From: Desulfuromonas sp.
GTDB taxonomy: Bacteria > Desulfobacterota > Desulfuromonadia > Desulfuromonadales > Desulfuromonadaceae
Reading direction: 5' to 3'
DNA length: 36,802 bases
Assembly: GCA_028685815.1 (NCBI GenBank)
Contig: JAQUDG010000013.1
Span: forward strand, 1-36,802
Both the position numbers and the translations under genes were made by a program. Each line of letters opens with the position of its first letter. Position 1 is the stretch's first letter. Below, piece after piece: positions 17,795-25,812 of the stretch. The notes under the pieces are model-generated. The model saw only the letters and a list, made by a program, of their open reading frames with translations. It was not told where the DNA came from and did no database searches.

Positions 17795-18628
17795 ATGAAC
17801 GTATCCATCCAGTCTTACCAGACAAATTATCTGGCAAAATCACCTACACTGGCAAAAACCAGTGCCGAGGCTGCTCCCAAGAACGATACCTCGTCTTCAG
17901 CTCAAAACTCCGGTGATACCATTACCCTCTCCAGTTCGGCCAAGGAGCTTTATAACCTGAGCAGCGCCGCCGAGCGGCAGGCATCCATGACGCCAAGTGA
18001 ACTTAGCCGTCTGTATGCAAAAGGGCAAAAAGATATTTATAACTTTGGCCAGCTACTTGCTAGCGGTAATTACAAAGACGAAGACCTACTACCAAAAACT
18101 GATGATCTCGAACGGCTAGCGATAGCACAACAAGCGCTTGATTACGCTATAGGGAACTCTCAAGTTCCTCAAAAAAATATACCTAATCCATTTGCGAATA
18201 TGGCTCGCAATGATCTTAGCGCCATCCTCTACGACGATACAGACACCTATAGCATAGTTGAACGAAATGCGGCTCATGCTGAGTTAAGCAAGCAAGACTA
18301 TGAGTACTTCTCTCAACTATTCGCCAGAACAGCCAATAACGATGACCGCCGCGAACTGTTTAAGGGCATTCTAGAGTATTTCGATGAGTTGCCACCCGTT
18401 GAAAAAGCAGCCTATCCCGAAGGCCACAGAGAAACCATGCAAAATCTGCTCGATAAGGAAATAGAACGCTGGGGGCCATTGACACTCCTGCAACTCGCAG
18501 CAGAAGAAGCCGCTGAAGAAGCCGCCGCCGAGAAACGGTTCGAGAGCATCCTGAATCAGGAACAAACCACGGCAGAAATGCTGCAAGCCATTTTGGCCAA
18601 AGCACAAGAGCTTGACGTCACCGAGTAA
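17795..18628 (+). CDS. Cassette 2: hypothetical protein, Ser/Glu-rich, coiled C-terminus
   Basis: The ATG at 17795 follows CTGGAGA, better than the track start at 17756. The product has 277 residues. The N-terminus (MNVSIQSYQTNYLAK, then DTITLSSSAKELYNL) resembles the low-complexity start of many unnamed gammaproteobacterial proteins with a 'D-x-hTLSxxAK' motif. The C-terminus has a run of acidic helices (LAAEEAAEEAAAEKRFE). There is no signal peptide, membrane segment or catalytic motif that I can see. A strong terminator lies about 100 bases downstream, which is unusual inside a cassette. Confidence 0.6.
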   Translation: MNVSIQSYQTNYLAKSPTLAKTSAEAAPKNDTSSSAQNSGDTITLSSSAKELYNLSSAAERQASMTPSELSRLYAKGQKDIYNFGQLLASGNYKDEDLLPKTDDLERLAIAQQALDYAIGNSQVPQKNIPNPFANMARNDLSAILYDDTDTYSIVERNAAHAELSKQDYEYFSQLFARTANNDDRRELFKGILEYFDELPPVEKAAYPEGHRETMQNLLDKEIERWGPLTLLQLAAEEAAEEAAAEKRFESILNQEQTTAEMLQAILAKAQELDVTE

Positions 18629-18728
18629 AGGCTGTGAAAACCATGGCAAAGGTGGCCTGGTTAGCCTTTCAGTTAAAAGCTGGCGACCAACAGTCTCTGA
18701 TTCCTCTAGTAAAGTAACTAGCCTCAAG

Positions 18729-18753
18729 CACCGACGTGATTGTCGGTGTTTTT
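18729..18753 (+). terminator. Rho-independent terminator
   Basis: CACCGAC-GTGATT-GTCGGTG followed by TTTTTA is a textbook intrinsic terminator. It lies between the stop of the gene ending at 18628 and the next attC, so it would block read-through into later cassettes. Confidence 0.85.
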
Positions 18754-18781
18754 ATGTACTTTTAAAGTTGCCTATCGAGGC

Positions 18782-18879
18782 ATATAACCAGTCGTTGTAG
18801 TTCGTTCCGGGCCTGCGGCCCTGCACCGGACGCCCATTGCGCTGCGCTCCATGGGCGCCGCTAAACCTGTGCGTTAGGC
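18782..18879 (+). other. attC-like site of cassette 2
   Basis: R'' is ATATAAC (18782) and R' is GTTAGGC (18873). The inner part forms the hairpin CGCCCAT...ATGGGCG and a second stem around gggcctgcggccc. The match to the cassette start at 17130 is partial (7 of 9), so this cassette may be a fusion of two or a drifted site. Confidence 0.6.
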
Positions 18880-18936
18880 GTTTAAAAACGTCCAGCGTCT
18901 GACTACTCATTAACAATTGGACGGGGATTAATTGAA

Positions 18937-19230
18937 ATGAAAAAAATATTCTTAGCAACTAGCGTCGTTGGGGTTTTGTTGAGTAACAATTTATATGCTA
19001 ATGACTCAACAACTTACGGAGGAAATAGTCCTTATTACAATGCTCAAGAAAAAGATTACAGTAATGATAGAGGCGGAAACAGTCCTTACTATAATTCTCA
19101 AAACAATGACTACAGTAATTATCGTGGAGGGAATGACAGAGACTACAACCCTTATGATAATAGAAAAGAAGAAATCTATGGAGATGAGAATTCTTACAGA
19201 AATTCAAATGGAATGATCATCAACAGGTAA
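18937..19230 (+). CDS. Small secreted Tyr/Asn/Gly-rich repeat protein
   Basis: The 97-residue product has a signal peptide (MKKIFLATSVVGVLLSNNLYA) and a mature part of about 75 residues with a repeated unit: GGNSPYYNAQEKDYSNDR, then GGNSPYYNSQNNDYSNYR, then a shorter GGNDRDYNPYDNR. The composition (Tyr, Asn, Asp, Gly) suggests an extended, low-complexity surface or periplasmic protein. Codon use is AT-rich compared with the pst region. No family or role is known to me. It lies just after an attC junction at 18873. Confidence 0.6.
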   Translation: MKKIFLATSVVGVLLSNNLYANDSTTYGGNSPYYNAQEKDYSNDRGGNSPYYNSQNNDYSNYRGGNDRDYNPYDNRKEEIYGDENSYRNSNGMIINR

Positions 19231-19377
19231 CTTCAAAGTTTGGTGCTGTTTTAGTTCAAAAATGGCCAGGCCTGGTATAAAAAACAGGTTTTGGTTTTTT
19301 GTTCAAATTCATCAATATTTTTTTTAAATCAGCAAAGTCGTTTAGCGGCAAGAGCACTTGTTTTCTGAACTACTTTG
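19231..19377. other. AT-rich spacer inside cassette 3
   Basis: The stretch holds CCAGGCCTGG, a 10-base palindrome followed by tataaaaaacaggttttggtttttt, where AAAACAGGTTTT could form a weak hairpin with a T-run. It may act as a weak terminator for the secreted repeat protein. I see no gene. Confidence 0.3.
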
Positions 19378-19443
19378 CTTTAACAAGACACTAAAGCGCT
19401 CGGTGCTACGCACCGCGCTTATCTAGGGCATTATGCGTTAATG
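19378..19443 (+). other. Internal attC-like hairpin, possibly fossil
   Basis: The outline taacaa...gcgctcggtgctacgcaccgcgc...gcgttaatg looks like a short attC with a strong central hairpin. However, its R'' box (CTTTAAC) does not match the cassette start at 18873 (GTTAGGCG), which instead matches the next R'' at 19723. It may be a mutated site left by fusion of two cassettes. Confidence 0.5.
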
Positions 19444-19455
19444 GAAGGTAAAAAA

Positions 19456-19728
19456 GTGGAAATTTACACTGGTACTCAAATGGTTCCAAAAAAACATGCG
19501 AAAATCATTTCGCAGCAACTTAGAAAATTAGGTTCCAAAACACCTAGCGGTTTGAAAATATCCAAAGATAGGTCTTTAGCTAACCTCTTGTATCTTGCTT
19601 GTGGTGGAGGTAAATACAGTTTAAAAGTAAAAAAAATTTTGACTATTGGTAACAGTGAATTTTGTTTAGATGAAAAAGGCATAAAAGATTTGTGCAAAAA
19701 GTCTATAACTCGAAGTTTAAGCGCCTAA
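19456..19728 (+). CDS. Cassette 3: small basic hypothetical protein
   Basis: The track starts at ATG 19441, which falls on the attC-like R' box. An in-frame GTG at 19456 has GGAAGG 7 bases before it and is the better start, giving 90 residues (EIYTGTQMVPKKHAKI). The protein is basic (many Lys), soluble and without a recognised domain; a segment LANLLYLACGGG is the only hydrophobic part. Its stop codon lies inside the R'' box of the following attC, as is common in cassettes. Confidence 0.55.
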   Translation: MEIYTGTQMVPKKHAKIISQQLRKLGSKTPSGLKISKDRSLANLLYLACGGGKYSLKVKKILTIGNSEFCLDEKGIKDLCKKSITRSLSA

Positions 19729-19783
19729 CAAATCGCTAAACCCGACCGCGCTAGCGCGCGGCTGGTTAGCTAAAACGTTAGAA
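19723..19783 (+). other. attC site closing cassette 3
   Basis: R'' GCCTAAC (19723) and R' GTTAGAA (19777) flank a very stable centre, ccgcgctagcgcgcgg. With its flank the R'' (AAGCGCCTAAC) pairs with GTTAGGCGTTT at 18873 in 10 of 11 positions, so the cassette would run from 18874 to 19777 and hold two genes. Confidence 0.75.
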
Positions 19784-19794
19784 CTCTCGAGTAA

Positions 19795-20310
19795 ATGGTG
19801 CAGAACCTGAGTATGGAAAATCTAATATCAATAATTGGATCGATAGCTTCAATAGGTGCTGCTATATGGGCTTTTGTGGAGGCTAGAAAGTCATCAGACG
19901 CAGCTAAAAAAGCTGAGCGTCTTCATGACGAGCTAATTCATCGTAGGGAAATGGTAGAGGCTTCTCAGGTTCATTCTGAAACAAGAAGAATTTTAGCGGT
20001 TGTTTCGAAGGTCGGCCCATCATGCAATCAAAAACTACTGAAGGGGGTTAACTGCGCTGAAATAGCTAGAGAGGTTGAGAGCTTTTCTATCTTTATATTG
20101 GAGCAAAGTGAGCACTTCTCGGATTTCTTCGTGAATAAAGCAAGAGAGCTAAACGAAGATTTAAAGTTAAACATTGAGGGGCTTTCAGAGGCATCGACAT
20201 TTGAAGAAAAGAAGCATCACGGTAAAAGCATGTTTTACAAAATCCAAAACTTCATGCCCGCCGTAAAGAAAGTATCCGATGAGAAGCGTGAGCGTGCAAT
20301 AAAACAGTAA
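19795..20310 (+). CDS. Cassette 4: single-TM protein partner of YfbU-family gene
   Basis: The 171-residue product (or 165 if it starts at ATG 19813) has one N-terminal membrane helix, LISIIGSIASIGAAIWAFVE, then a long helical cytoplasmic part with a coiled-coil-like start (ARKSSDAAKKAERLHDELIHR). Neither start has a good ribosome binding site. It shares a cassette with the YfbU-family gene 12 bases downstream, and the two are probably co-translated. No enzymatic motif is visible. The layout of a short membrane protein beside a soluble partner is common in defence and toxin modules, but that is inference. Confidence 0.6.
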   Translation: MVQNLSMENLISIIGSIASIGAAIWAFVEARKSSDAAKKAERLHDELIHRREMVEASQVHSETRRILAVVSKVGPSCNQKLLKGVNCAEIAREVESFSIFILEQSEHFSDFFVNKARELNEDLKLNIEGLSEASTFEEKKHHGKSMFYKIQNFMPAVKKVSDEKRERAIKQ

Positions 20311-20322
20311 GCAGGAGTTAGA

Positions 20323-20883
20323 ATGAAAATTTCAGACGGTGAAAAGCTCATCATCCTTATGTTGAGCGAGTTGTATGAAAAGCTAGGTGTTGAGGGGGAA
20401 ATAGAGCCGGATTTTATAAAGTCTGCAATTTACAGCGACCAACTTTGGGGGATTAAGTGGAGGTATAGCGGTATTCCATTTGAAGAGTCAGATGACCCAA
20501 GTATTGTAAAAGAAGTGGTTGATATTCTCGATATGTGGAGCTTTGTCGAGCGTGCATTTAAAGAACTAGATGCTGAAGAAAAGATTAAATTGAAAGCGGA
20601 TGCAGCGCCCTTCGGAGATGACCCTAAATTTCGTGGATTCGACGGAAATAACGAGACCGAATATATGGGGACGGCCATGTTTCTAGTCAATGAGCTAGAA
20701 AGATTTCAAGAATTTCAAGGGCGGAGTTTCAATTCACACTCTCCTTCGATAGACATGCATCGCAGGATGCTCGCCGAGTTTGAACCGATACGAAGAACTT
20801 TGGGACATGGTCGGCCAATGTCACTCGACGACCTAACAGTAATTCTTAAGGCGATCATTCACCCTAGCAGAAAGGAATCCTAA
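20323..20883 (+). CDS. Cassette 4: YfbU-family protein
   Basis: The 186-residue protein resembles E. coli YfbU along most of its length. Shared features are the start DGEKLIILMLSELYEKL, the helix VVDILDMWSFVERAFKEL, the core RGFDGNNETEYMGTAMFLVNELERF and the end SPSIDMHRRMLAEFEP. YfbU is a helical protein linked in E. coli to MazF-related cell death; its biochemical role is not established. Here the gene has an AGGAG site and closes a cassette together with the membrane protein before it. The stop lies in the attC. Confidence 0.75.
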   Translation: MKISDGEKLIILMLSELYEKLGVEGEIEPDFIKSAIYSDQLWGIKWRYSGIPFEESDDPSIVKEVVDILDMWSFVERAFKELDAEEKIKLKADAAPFGDDPKFRGFDGNNETEYMGTAMFLVNELERFQEFQGRSFNSHSPSIDMHRRMLAEFEPIRRTLGHGRPMSLDDLTVILKAIIHPSRKES

Positions 20884-20955
20884 CAATCGACTGCACAGCG
20901 ACCGGCTTTCCGCCGCTTCACGGCTCCAAACCGGCGCGTGAGCCGAGCGTTAGCT
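20878..20955 (+). other. attC site of cassette 4
   Basis: R'' TCCTAAC (20878) and R' GTTAGCT (20949). The centre gccgcttcacggc and the arms accggctttcc / ccggcgcg can fold into the usual imperfect stem. R'' pairs with the cassette start GTTAGAACTC at 19777 in 8 of 10 positions. Confidence 0.75.
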
Positions 20956-20980
20956 CTCAAAAAACACATACGGAGTACGA

Positions 20981-22750
20981 ATGAACTTCACAGATAGGAT
21001 TCGCCCCACAGACAAAGGCATCACAACTTATTTGGATGAGTTGGAAAACCTTGATTACCAAATCCCAACATTTCAGAGGGATGTCGTGTGGGAAAAGGAA
21101 AATGTAAAGAAATTATGGGATAGCATTTACAAGTTTTACCCACTCGGAAGTATCTTGGTGTGGAAAACCGATATAAAACTTCAAAACCATAGAAAGATTG
21201 GTGGCCATATCATATCAGAAGGGACATTCAACCGAAGTGAATACCAATATATTTTAGATGGACAGCAGCGTACAACTTCGCTGCTGACATCTTTGTATGG
21301 GGGGGCAATTGAAGGAAAAGATGGATTTGATCCATCAATATACATTGATCTGTCGATTGAAGGTGAAACGGAAACAGACGATGAAAGTTACAAAAAGAGA
21401 TTTTTATACTGGGAGGAGATAGATGATAAAAACGGGGTTTTCTTAAGAAACACTGGAAGGCAAAAGAAATTCAACGCTGGCATCATCGTAAAACTCATCG
21501 ACATTAAAAACAATTTTGGATCCGTAGAACGTTCTTTGGTGGAAAGTGAGTTTGGCGATTACAAAGACTACGACCACCCAATACGTAAACAACTAAGAAG
21601 GCTCAAGCAAGTTCTTGATAACTACAGGCTTTCATTTATCGAGTTAAAAGGGATTCAAGTAGCGGAAGTTTGCCAGATTTTTGAGCGAATAAACCAGGCA
21701 GGTAAGCCACTTGATATATTTGATATTGTTGTAGCAAAAACATTTAGGCCCAAATCTGAAAACAAAGCCGGATTCTACTTGAGGGAATACATTGATAATT
21801 TCCGCAAGTTGAATAATAGCAATTTTATGCAGATCAGCGATTTTGATTATTTGCAAATCATTGCTATTTTGATCCGTGAAAACATTGAAAAATCGGGAAT
21901 ATGGAATATCACGCCACGTTACCTCAATGATATAAAAAATGAGCAAATTGAGGAAATTTGGGAGCCAGCAAAGAAAGCAATAAATAAAACTTTTGATTTC
22001 TTTGAAAACACATTAAACATTAAGGGCCCTCAGCTTATCCCGTACAGATATTTCTATCTAACAATTGCCTCCTATTTTTTCAAGAACTCAAGCCCGGATT
22101 ATGGGTTACTTAAAAAATACTTCTGGTTTCATAGCTTTCACAATGATGACCTTCTGAGCAATACCAGCGACGTCAATTTACATATTGAGTTTCTTAATGC
22201 ACAAAAGCAAAGTGGTAAAAGTGAGTTTCCAAGGTTTTTGATTGACAGAGATACCTTAAGAAATTCGTCGTATAGTTCAAAAGGTAGATTGTCCAGAGCA
22301 ATACTTTCTTTGTATGCCAGCAAACAACCAAAAGACTGGAAGTACACCGACAGAAATGTGATTGTTGATAATTTCTTCTTTTCTACTGACAAGCCAAATT
22401 TGCACCATATATTTCCAACAAACTATATTTCACAGAATCCCGGTTCAAATGAGCTGAATCATAACAGTCTAATGAATATCGCGTATCTCACACAAATAAC
22501 TAACTTAGAAATTAGTGATAAGAATCCGATCAATTACATTCAAGAATATGATTCAAACTCTGAGTTCGAGAACGTTATCAATAATCACTTTTTGCCAAGT
22601 GAGCTTTTGGAATGGTCAAGGCAGGAGAATATGCCACCTGATGCGCTGGATCAATTTATAGAAAAACGTGTCGATTTGATTATAGAAGAGTTAAAGAGGG
22701 TCTTAGCCGGGGTCAATATTGAAATTATCGACACAAAGCAAAAGAGCTAA
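20981..22750 (+). CDS. Cassette 5: DUF262/DUF1524 (GmrSD-like) nuclease
   Basis: The 589-residue protein joins two domains. Residues about 10-250 are DUF262 (ParB-like fold), with QIPTFQRDVVW near 27-37, DGQQR at 93-97 and FERINQAGKPLDIFDIVVAKTF; the DGQQR motif is needed for NTP-dependent activity in relatives. Residues about 400-560 are DUF1524, an HNH-type nuclease part with LHHIFPTNYI (HH at 475-476) and the trailing Asn pattern NSLMNIAYLTQITNLEIS. This is the architecture of GmrSD and related modification-dependent restriction and anti-phage proteins. No partner gene is present, so it may act alone. It fills a whole cassette. The exact modified base or trigger cannot be read from sequence. 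Confidence 0.88.
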   Translation: MNFTDRIRPTDKGITTYLDELENLDYQIPTFQRDVVWEKENVKKLWDSIYKFYPLGSILVWKTDIKLQNHRKIGGHIISEGTFNRSEYQYILDGQQRTTSLLTSLYGGAIEGKDGFDPSIYIDLSIEGETETDDESYKKRFLYWEEIDDKNGVFLRNTGRQKKFNAGIIVKLIDIKNNFGSVERSLVESEFGDYKDYDHPIRKQLRRLKQVLDNYRLSFIELKGIQVAEVCQIFERINQAGKPLDIFDIVVAKTFRPKSENKAGFYLREYIDNFRKLNNSNFMQISDFDYLQIIAILIRENIEKSGIWNITPRYLNDIKNEQIEEIWEPAKKAINKTFDFFENTLNIKGPQLIPYRYFYLTIASYFFKNSSPDYGLLKKYFWFHSFHNDDLLSNTSDVNLHIEFLNAQKQSGKSEFPRFLIDRDTLRNSSYSSKGRLSRAILSLYASKQPKDWKYTDRNVIVDNFFFSTDKPNLHHIFPTNYISQNPGSNELNHNSLMNIAYLTQITNLEISDKNPINYIQEYDSNSEFENVINNHFLPSELLEWSRQENMPPDALDQFIEKRVDLIIEELKRVLAGVNIEIIDTKQKS

Positions 22751-22831
22751 CAAACACATGCACTCGGACAGCAAAAAGCGGCGCTCGTTCCTCGCTATGC
22801 TTTTTGCTGCCGGTGATGTGAAGCGTTAGGC
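22745..22831 (+). other. attC site of cassette 5
   Basis: R'' AGCTAAC (22745) overlaps the stop codon of the DUF262 gene, and R' is GTTAGGC (22825). The arms cggacagcaaaaagc and gctttttgctgccgg pair almost perfectly around ggcgctcgttcctcgctat. R'' with its flank (AGAGCTAAC) is the exact complement of the cassette start at 20949. Confidence 0.88.
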
Positions 22832-22855
22832 TTCTTAAAATAAAGGATGGGGAAA

Positions 22856-23590
22856 ATGATTACAGCAGAATATGTAGAAAAGTATGTTGCACTTTGGGAA
22901 GCTCGTCATGATAGCTGGGTATCGCAATATTTAGCTAGCCTGCTAGGCACTGACAAAAAAACTATGTCGGAGATTCGACCTATCCTCAAAAAAAAGACGC
23001 TAACCGACTGGCGAGTAGCTCTTGCTTTTTTTATCGACAGAACTACCTACCAATCAAGGAAAGACATAATAAACCTCAGAACAGCGACCTATCTTTTCAA
23101 AAAAATAATCTCACTCCCCGAGGAGTTTTCAGTTGAAGAAAATGAAAAACTTTTACAAGAAATTAAAAAAGAGAAAGCAACAGGTCGCGTAACACACATC
23201 AGAGAAAGGGCTGACATCGAAAGGCTTGAAGCAGTTCTAAAATATTTGCAATTTTCGAAAGAAAAAAATTTCACAAAAATAATTCTAAGCATTCCATCAG
23301 AAAAGGAATTGTGGAAATTTCTGGACCAATTTCCTTTCGTAAGTAAAAACAAAACAGCGCCATTTTATATGAAATTCATATCTTGGGCGCACGATATAAA
23401 TATTGAACCCATTGCAATAGATAGGCATGTAATAAATTCACTTGCATCAAACGGTCTCAGCAACAAAAGTTCATCAAAAGCAATAATGGAAATAGCAAAT
23501 CAATTGAACATGCCCGCAGTAAAAGTCGAAACTGCGCTCTATGAAGATTCTTGGCGAAAATCAAACAACGACTTCTTTAAATGCAGATAA
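22856..23590 (+). CDS. Cassette 6: unknown, weak similarity to HhH-GPD DNA glycosylases
   Basis: I chose ATG 22856 over the track's 22847 because GGATGGGG then lies at a usable distance. The 244-residue product is Lys-rich and AT-rich. The C-terminal part, LDQFPFVSKNKTAPFYM then IAIDRHVINSL, is laid out like the helix-hairpin-helix (LPGIGxKTA) and D-x-H-V segments of the endonuclease III and 8-oxoguanine glycosylase fold. The usual glycines are not conserved and no iron-sulfur Cys cluster is present. A role in DNA or modified-DNA processing is therefore only a hint. The gene fills one cassette. Confidence 0.5.
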   Translation: MITAEYVEKYVALWEARHDSWVSQYLASLLGTDKKTMSEIRPILKKKTLTDWRVALAFFIDRTTYQSRKDIINLRTATYLFKKIISLPEEFSVEENEKLLQEIKKEKATGRVTHIRERADIERLEAVLKYLQFSKEKNFTKIILSIPSEKELWKFLDQFPFVSKNKTAPFYMKFISWAHDINIEPIAIDRHVINSLASNGLSNKSSSKAIMEIANQLNMPAVKVETALYEDSWRKSNNDFFKCR

Positions 23591-23591
23591 A

Positions 23592-23652
23592 GCCTAACGA
23601 ATAAGGATAGATAGCGCGAGGGACGAGCCGCGATCTTATCCTGTGGTTGGAC
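23592..23652 (+). other. attC site of cassette 6
   Basis: R'' GCCTAAC (23592) and R' GTTGGAC (23646), with arms ataaggata and tatcct around gcgcgagggacgagccgcg. R'' with its flank (AAGCCTAAC) is the exact complement of GTTAGGCTT at 22825. Confidence 0.85.
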
Positions 23653-23859
23653 AAGCCCGGTCAGACTATATAGATAAAGCAAATATATCGATTTGTTTTT
23701 GCGGGTGGGAAGGTTTTGGTTTTTCAGGCACTTTTTTAAGACGAGCGAGGGCCGTCGCCTGCAGGCAGGCTAAAAATATCGCTGACGCTGACGTCCCCTC
23801 TGGTGCTACCGGTCCTCCTGTTTGAATGGTGAACGCAATGCGATGCCGTTTGTTTTAAA

Positions 23860-24909
23860 CTATCCCGATAACCACACCGGTCTTCGGAAGGCCGTAATCT
23901 CCATAACTGCTTTGCAGCGAGGGCATTGAAACACTGGTCTTGGCCGCAGGGGCTTCGGCTCAATCAACACTCGCAACACAAGCTGTACCAGACACAAGAG
24001 CCTTTTGGCATTGCCGTGCAAAAAGCCATAATCGCGCACGCGGCGAAACCCTTTGGGAAGGACATGTTGCAGCACCAGCCATAAAAAATCTTCCCCTTTC
24101 AGGGTGCGGACACATGTTTGGCCTGTGCCACTGTCACGGTAGCTAAAGGTTACCTCTCCATCCTGACAGGAAAGGATATTTTTCTCGGCAATGACCCCGC
24201 GATAGAGATAGCGGGAGAGGTATTTCAAGGCCGGTAAGCCCGTGCCGACATGCTGACAGTCGATCACCCATTTTTCAGGGACACCAGCCGGGATATTCAG
24301 TTTCACTTGGTTGGCCTCCGCCAGAAAGCGGGCGCGAAAGACCCGGGCCAGGTTGAACTCGTTAAACAGGTACTTGCCCTTGATCTTTCTCCATTGTCGG
24401 CGGCGCTTATCAATACCGCCGCCGGGCACGATGACATGGATATGTGGGTGATAATCAAGCCGCCGGGTTTGGGTATGCAGAACCGCCGTCATGCCCATAT
24501 CTGCACCCAGGTGCTTTGGGTTCAGGCCGAAATCCTTCAGGGTGCTGACCGCACAGGCGAACAGCATCGCGTAGACCTGTTCCTGAAAAGACCAGGCCAG
24601 CGCCCTGAGTTCATAAGGCAGAGTAAAGGTCACCATAAAGTAAGACACCGGCAACAATTTGGCCTGTTGCCGATCGAGCCACTGGCTCGCTTCATGGTTC
24701 TGGCATTGGGGGCAACTGCGGTGCCCACAGCTGAGAGGGCGCCACTGCGCCTGCTCGCATTCCGTACAGCGCACACGGAGTTCTCCCGAATCGGGAGTGC
24801 GACATCGCCTGATGGCACGTAGCGCGTTCCGCTGACTGGGGAGCAGCCGGTCAGCATATTGCGCGATAAAAGAATCATGAAATTGTTCAACGATAGAGAG
24901 CAGATTCAT
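23860..24909 (-). CDS. IS91-family transposase (HUH, two-tyrosine)
   Basis: The transposase nicks DNA at the element end and starts rolling-circle transfer. The N-terminal zinc-binding region reads RCTECEQ and [10 protein letters not shown]. The HUH metal motif is [12 protein letters not shown], and the two catalytic tyrosines are in [10 protein letters not shown] further CPRCK lies near the C-terminus. I use ATG 24909, which has GGAGG 5 bases upstream; ATG 24912 is also possible. The track start at 24939 is too far upstream. The product of about 349 residues is close to full length for the family. The gene overlaps the end of the recombinase in its shifted frame. Confidence 0.9.
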   Translation of the reverse strand: MNLLSIVEQFHDSFIAQYADRLLPSQRNALRAIRRCRTPDSGELRVRCTECEQAQWRPLSCGHRSCPQCQNHEASQWLDRQQAKLLPVSYFMVTFTLPYELRALAWSFQEQVYAMLFACAVSTLKDFGLNPKHLGADMGMTAVLHTQTRRLDYHPHIHVIVPGGGIDKRRRQWRKIKGKYLFNEFNLARVFRARFLAEANQVKLNIPAGVPEKWVIDCQHVGTGLPALKYLSRYLYRGVIAEKNILSCQDGEVTFSYRDSGTGQTCVRTLKGEDFLWLVLQHVLPKGFRRVRDYGFLHGNAKRLLCLVQLVLRVLIEPKPLRPRPVFQCPRCKAVMEITAFRRPVWLSG

Positions 24910-25812
24910 CATCGCCTCCCAGAACAAAAGGAAGGGCATTGATCAAACCATTGATGGTGGTCAGAGAATCCTGCTCAGCGACCTCGGTCAGGTGCGCATA
25001 GCGGGCGGTTGTGATCGGACTCGAATGGCCAAGCAAGCTCTGGATATGGCGTAGACTTAAGCCACGTTCGAGCAGATGGGTGGCAAAACTATGGCGCAGG
25101 GAGTGAGTTGAGATTTTTTTTTAATACCGCACTCTGCAACAAGCAGCTTGATGGTTTTTTGCACACCGCCGCGATCCATGTGGGTGGTCGCCCTGCGGAT
25201 CGTTTCCGGCGAGCCGTTGGCATTGGGAAAGAGCAAGGCCGGGTGACGATGTATCCGCCACAAGTCCCGCAAGGCGTGGTAGGTAAGGTCGGGCAAAGGA
25301 ACCAGCCGATCCTTGTTCCCTTTACCGCGCCGCACATGCACCCGTTTCTGCTGAGCATCAATATCGCCGACCTGAAGGGACAGAGTTTCTTCCAGACGCA
25401 GCCCCAAGGAATAGGTGGTTAAGAAAAACACGCGGAAGCGCATTTTACGGGCAGCCCCGATCAATTTGACTACCTCAGATGGCGTCAAAATATCTGGAAT
25501 GGTTTGAATCCTGGGCGGCTTAACAATATTAACCCACTGCCAATTCCGTTTGAGGACGTGTCGCCAGAAGAATTGCAGGCCATTGCGGTCGACCTTGACC
25601 GTACTCCAGGAATGAGAATCCACCAGCTGGCCAAAGTAGTCCTCCAGTTGGTCCGGGGTCAGCCGGTCAGGGCAACAATCGAAATGCTTCGTCACACGGC
25701 GGACCGCACGCGCATAAACATCAATGGTCTTGTCGCTCTTTCCCTGCAGCTTCAGCATGCGCAGGTGACGTTGATACAGATCGTTAAAGCGGGATTGTTC
25801 AGATAAATCCAT
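24887..25812 (-). CDS. Tyrosine recombinase of the IS91-type element, frameshift at A9
   Basis: This is a phage-integrase-fold recombinase, about 308 residues if the frame is restored. The SAM-like core-binding domain occupies the first 95 residues. The catalytic domain has the first Arg in [12 protein letters not shown] and, after the shift, the box [18 protein letters not shown] and the segment [16 protein letters not shown] with the nucleophile Tyr. In the DNA as given, a run of nine A (coding strand, 25114-25122) puts the ribosome out of frame. One extra A, or slippage on the run, restores the frame. The track ORF ends at 25057 as a 251-residue product without the catalytic C-terminus. 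It could be a programmed slip, a real mutation or a homopolymer error. The full frame ends at 24887, overlapping tnpA. Confidence 0.75.

Noticed and set aside
19320-19440. tRNA-like stretch after the secreted repeat protein
   Set aside because: The segment folds better as an attC-like hairpin and lacks the T-loop and acceptor pairing of a tRNA.
24250-24822. Plus-strand ORF of 190 residues
   Set aside because: It is antisense to the well-supported IS91-type transposase and has no family features of its own.
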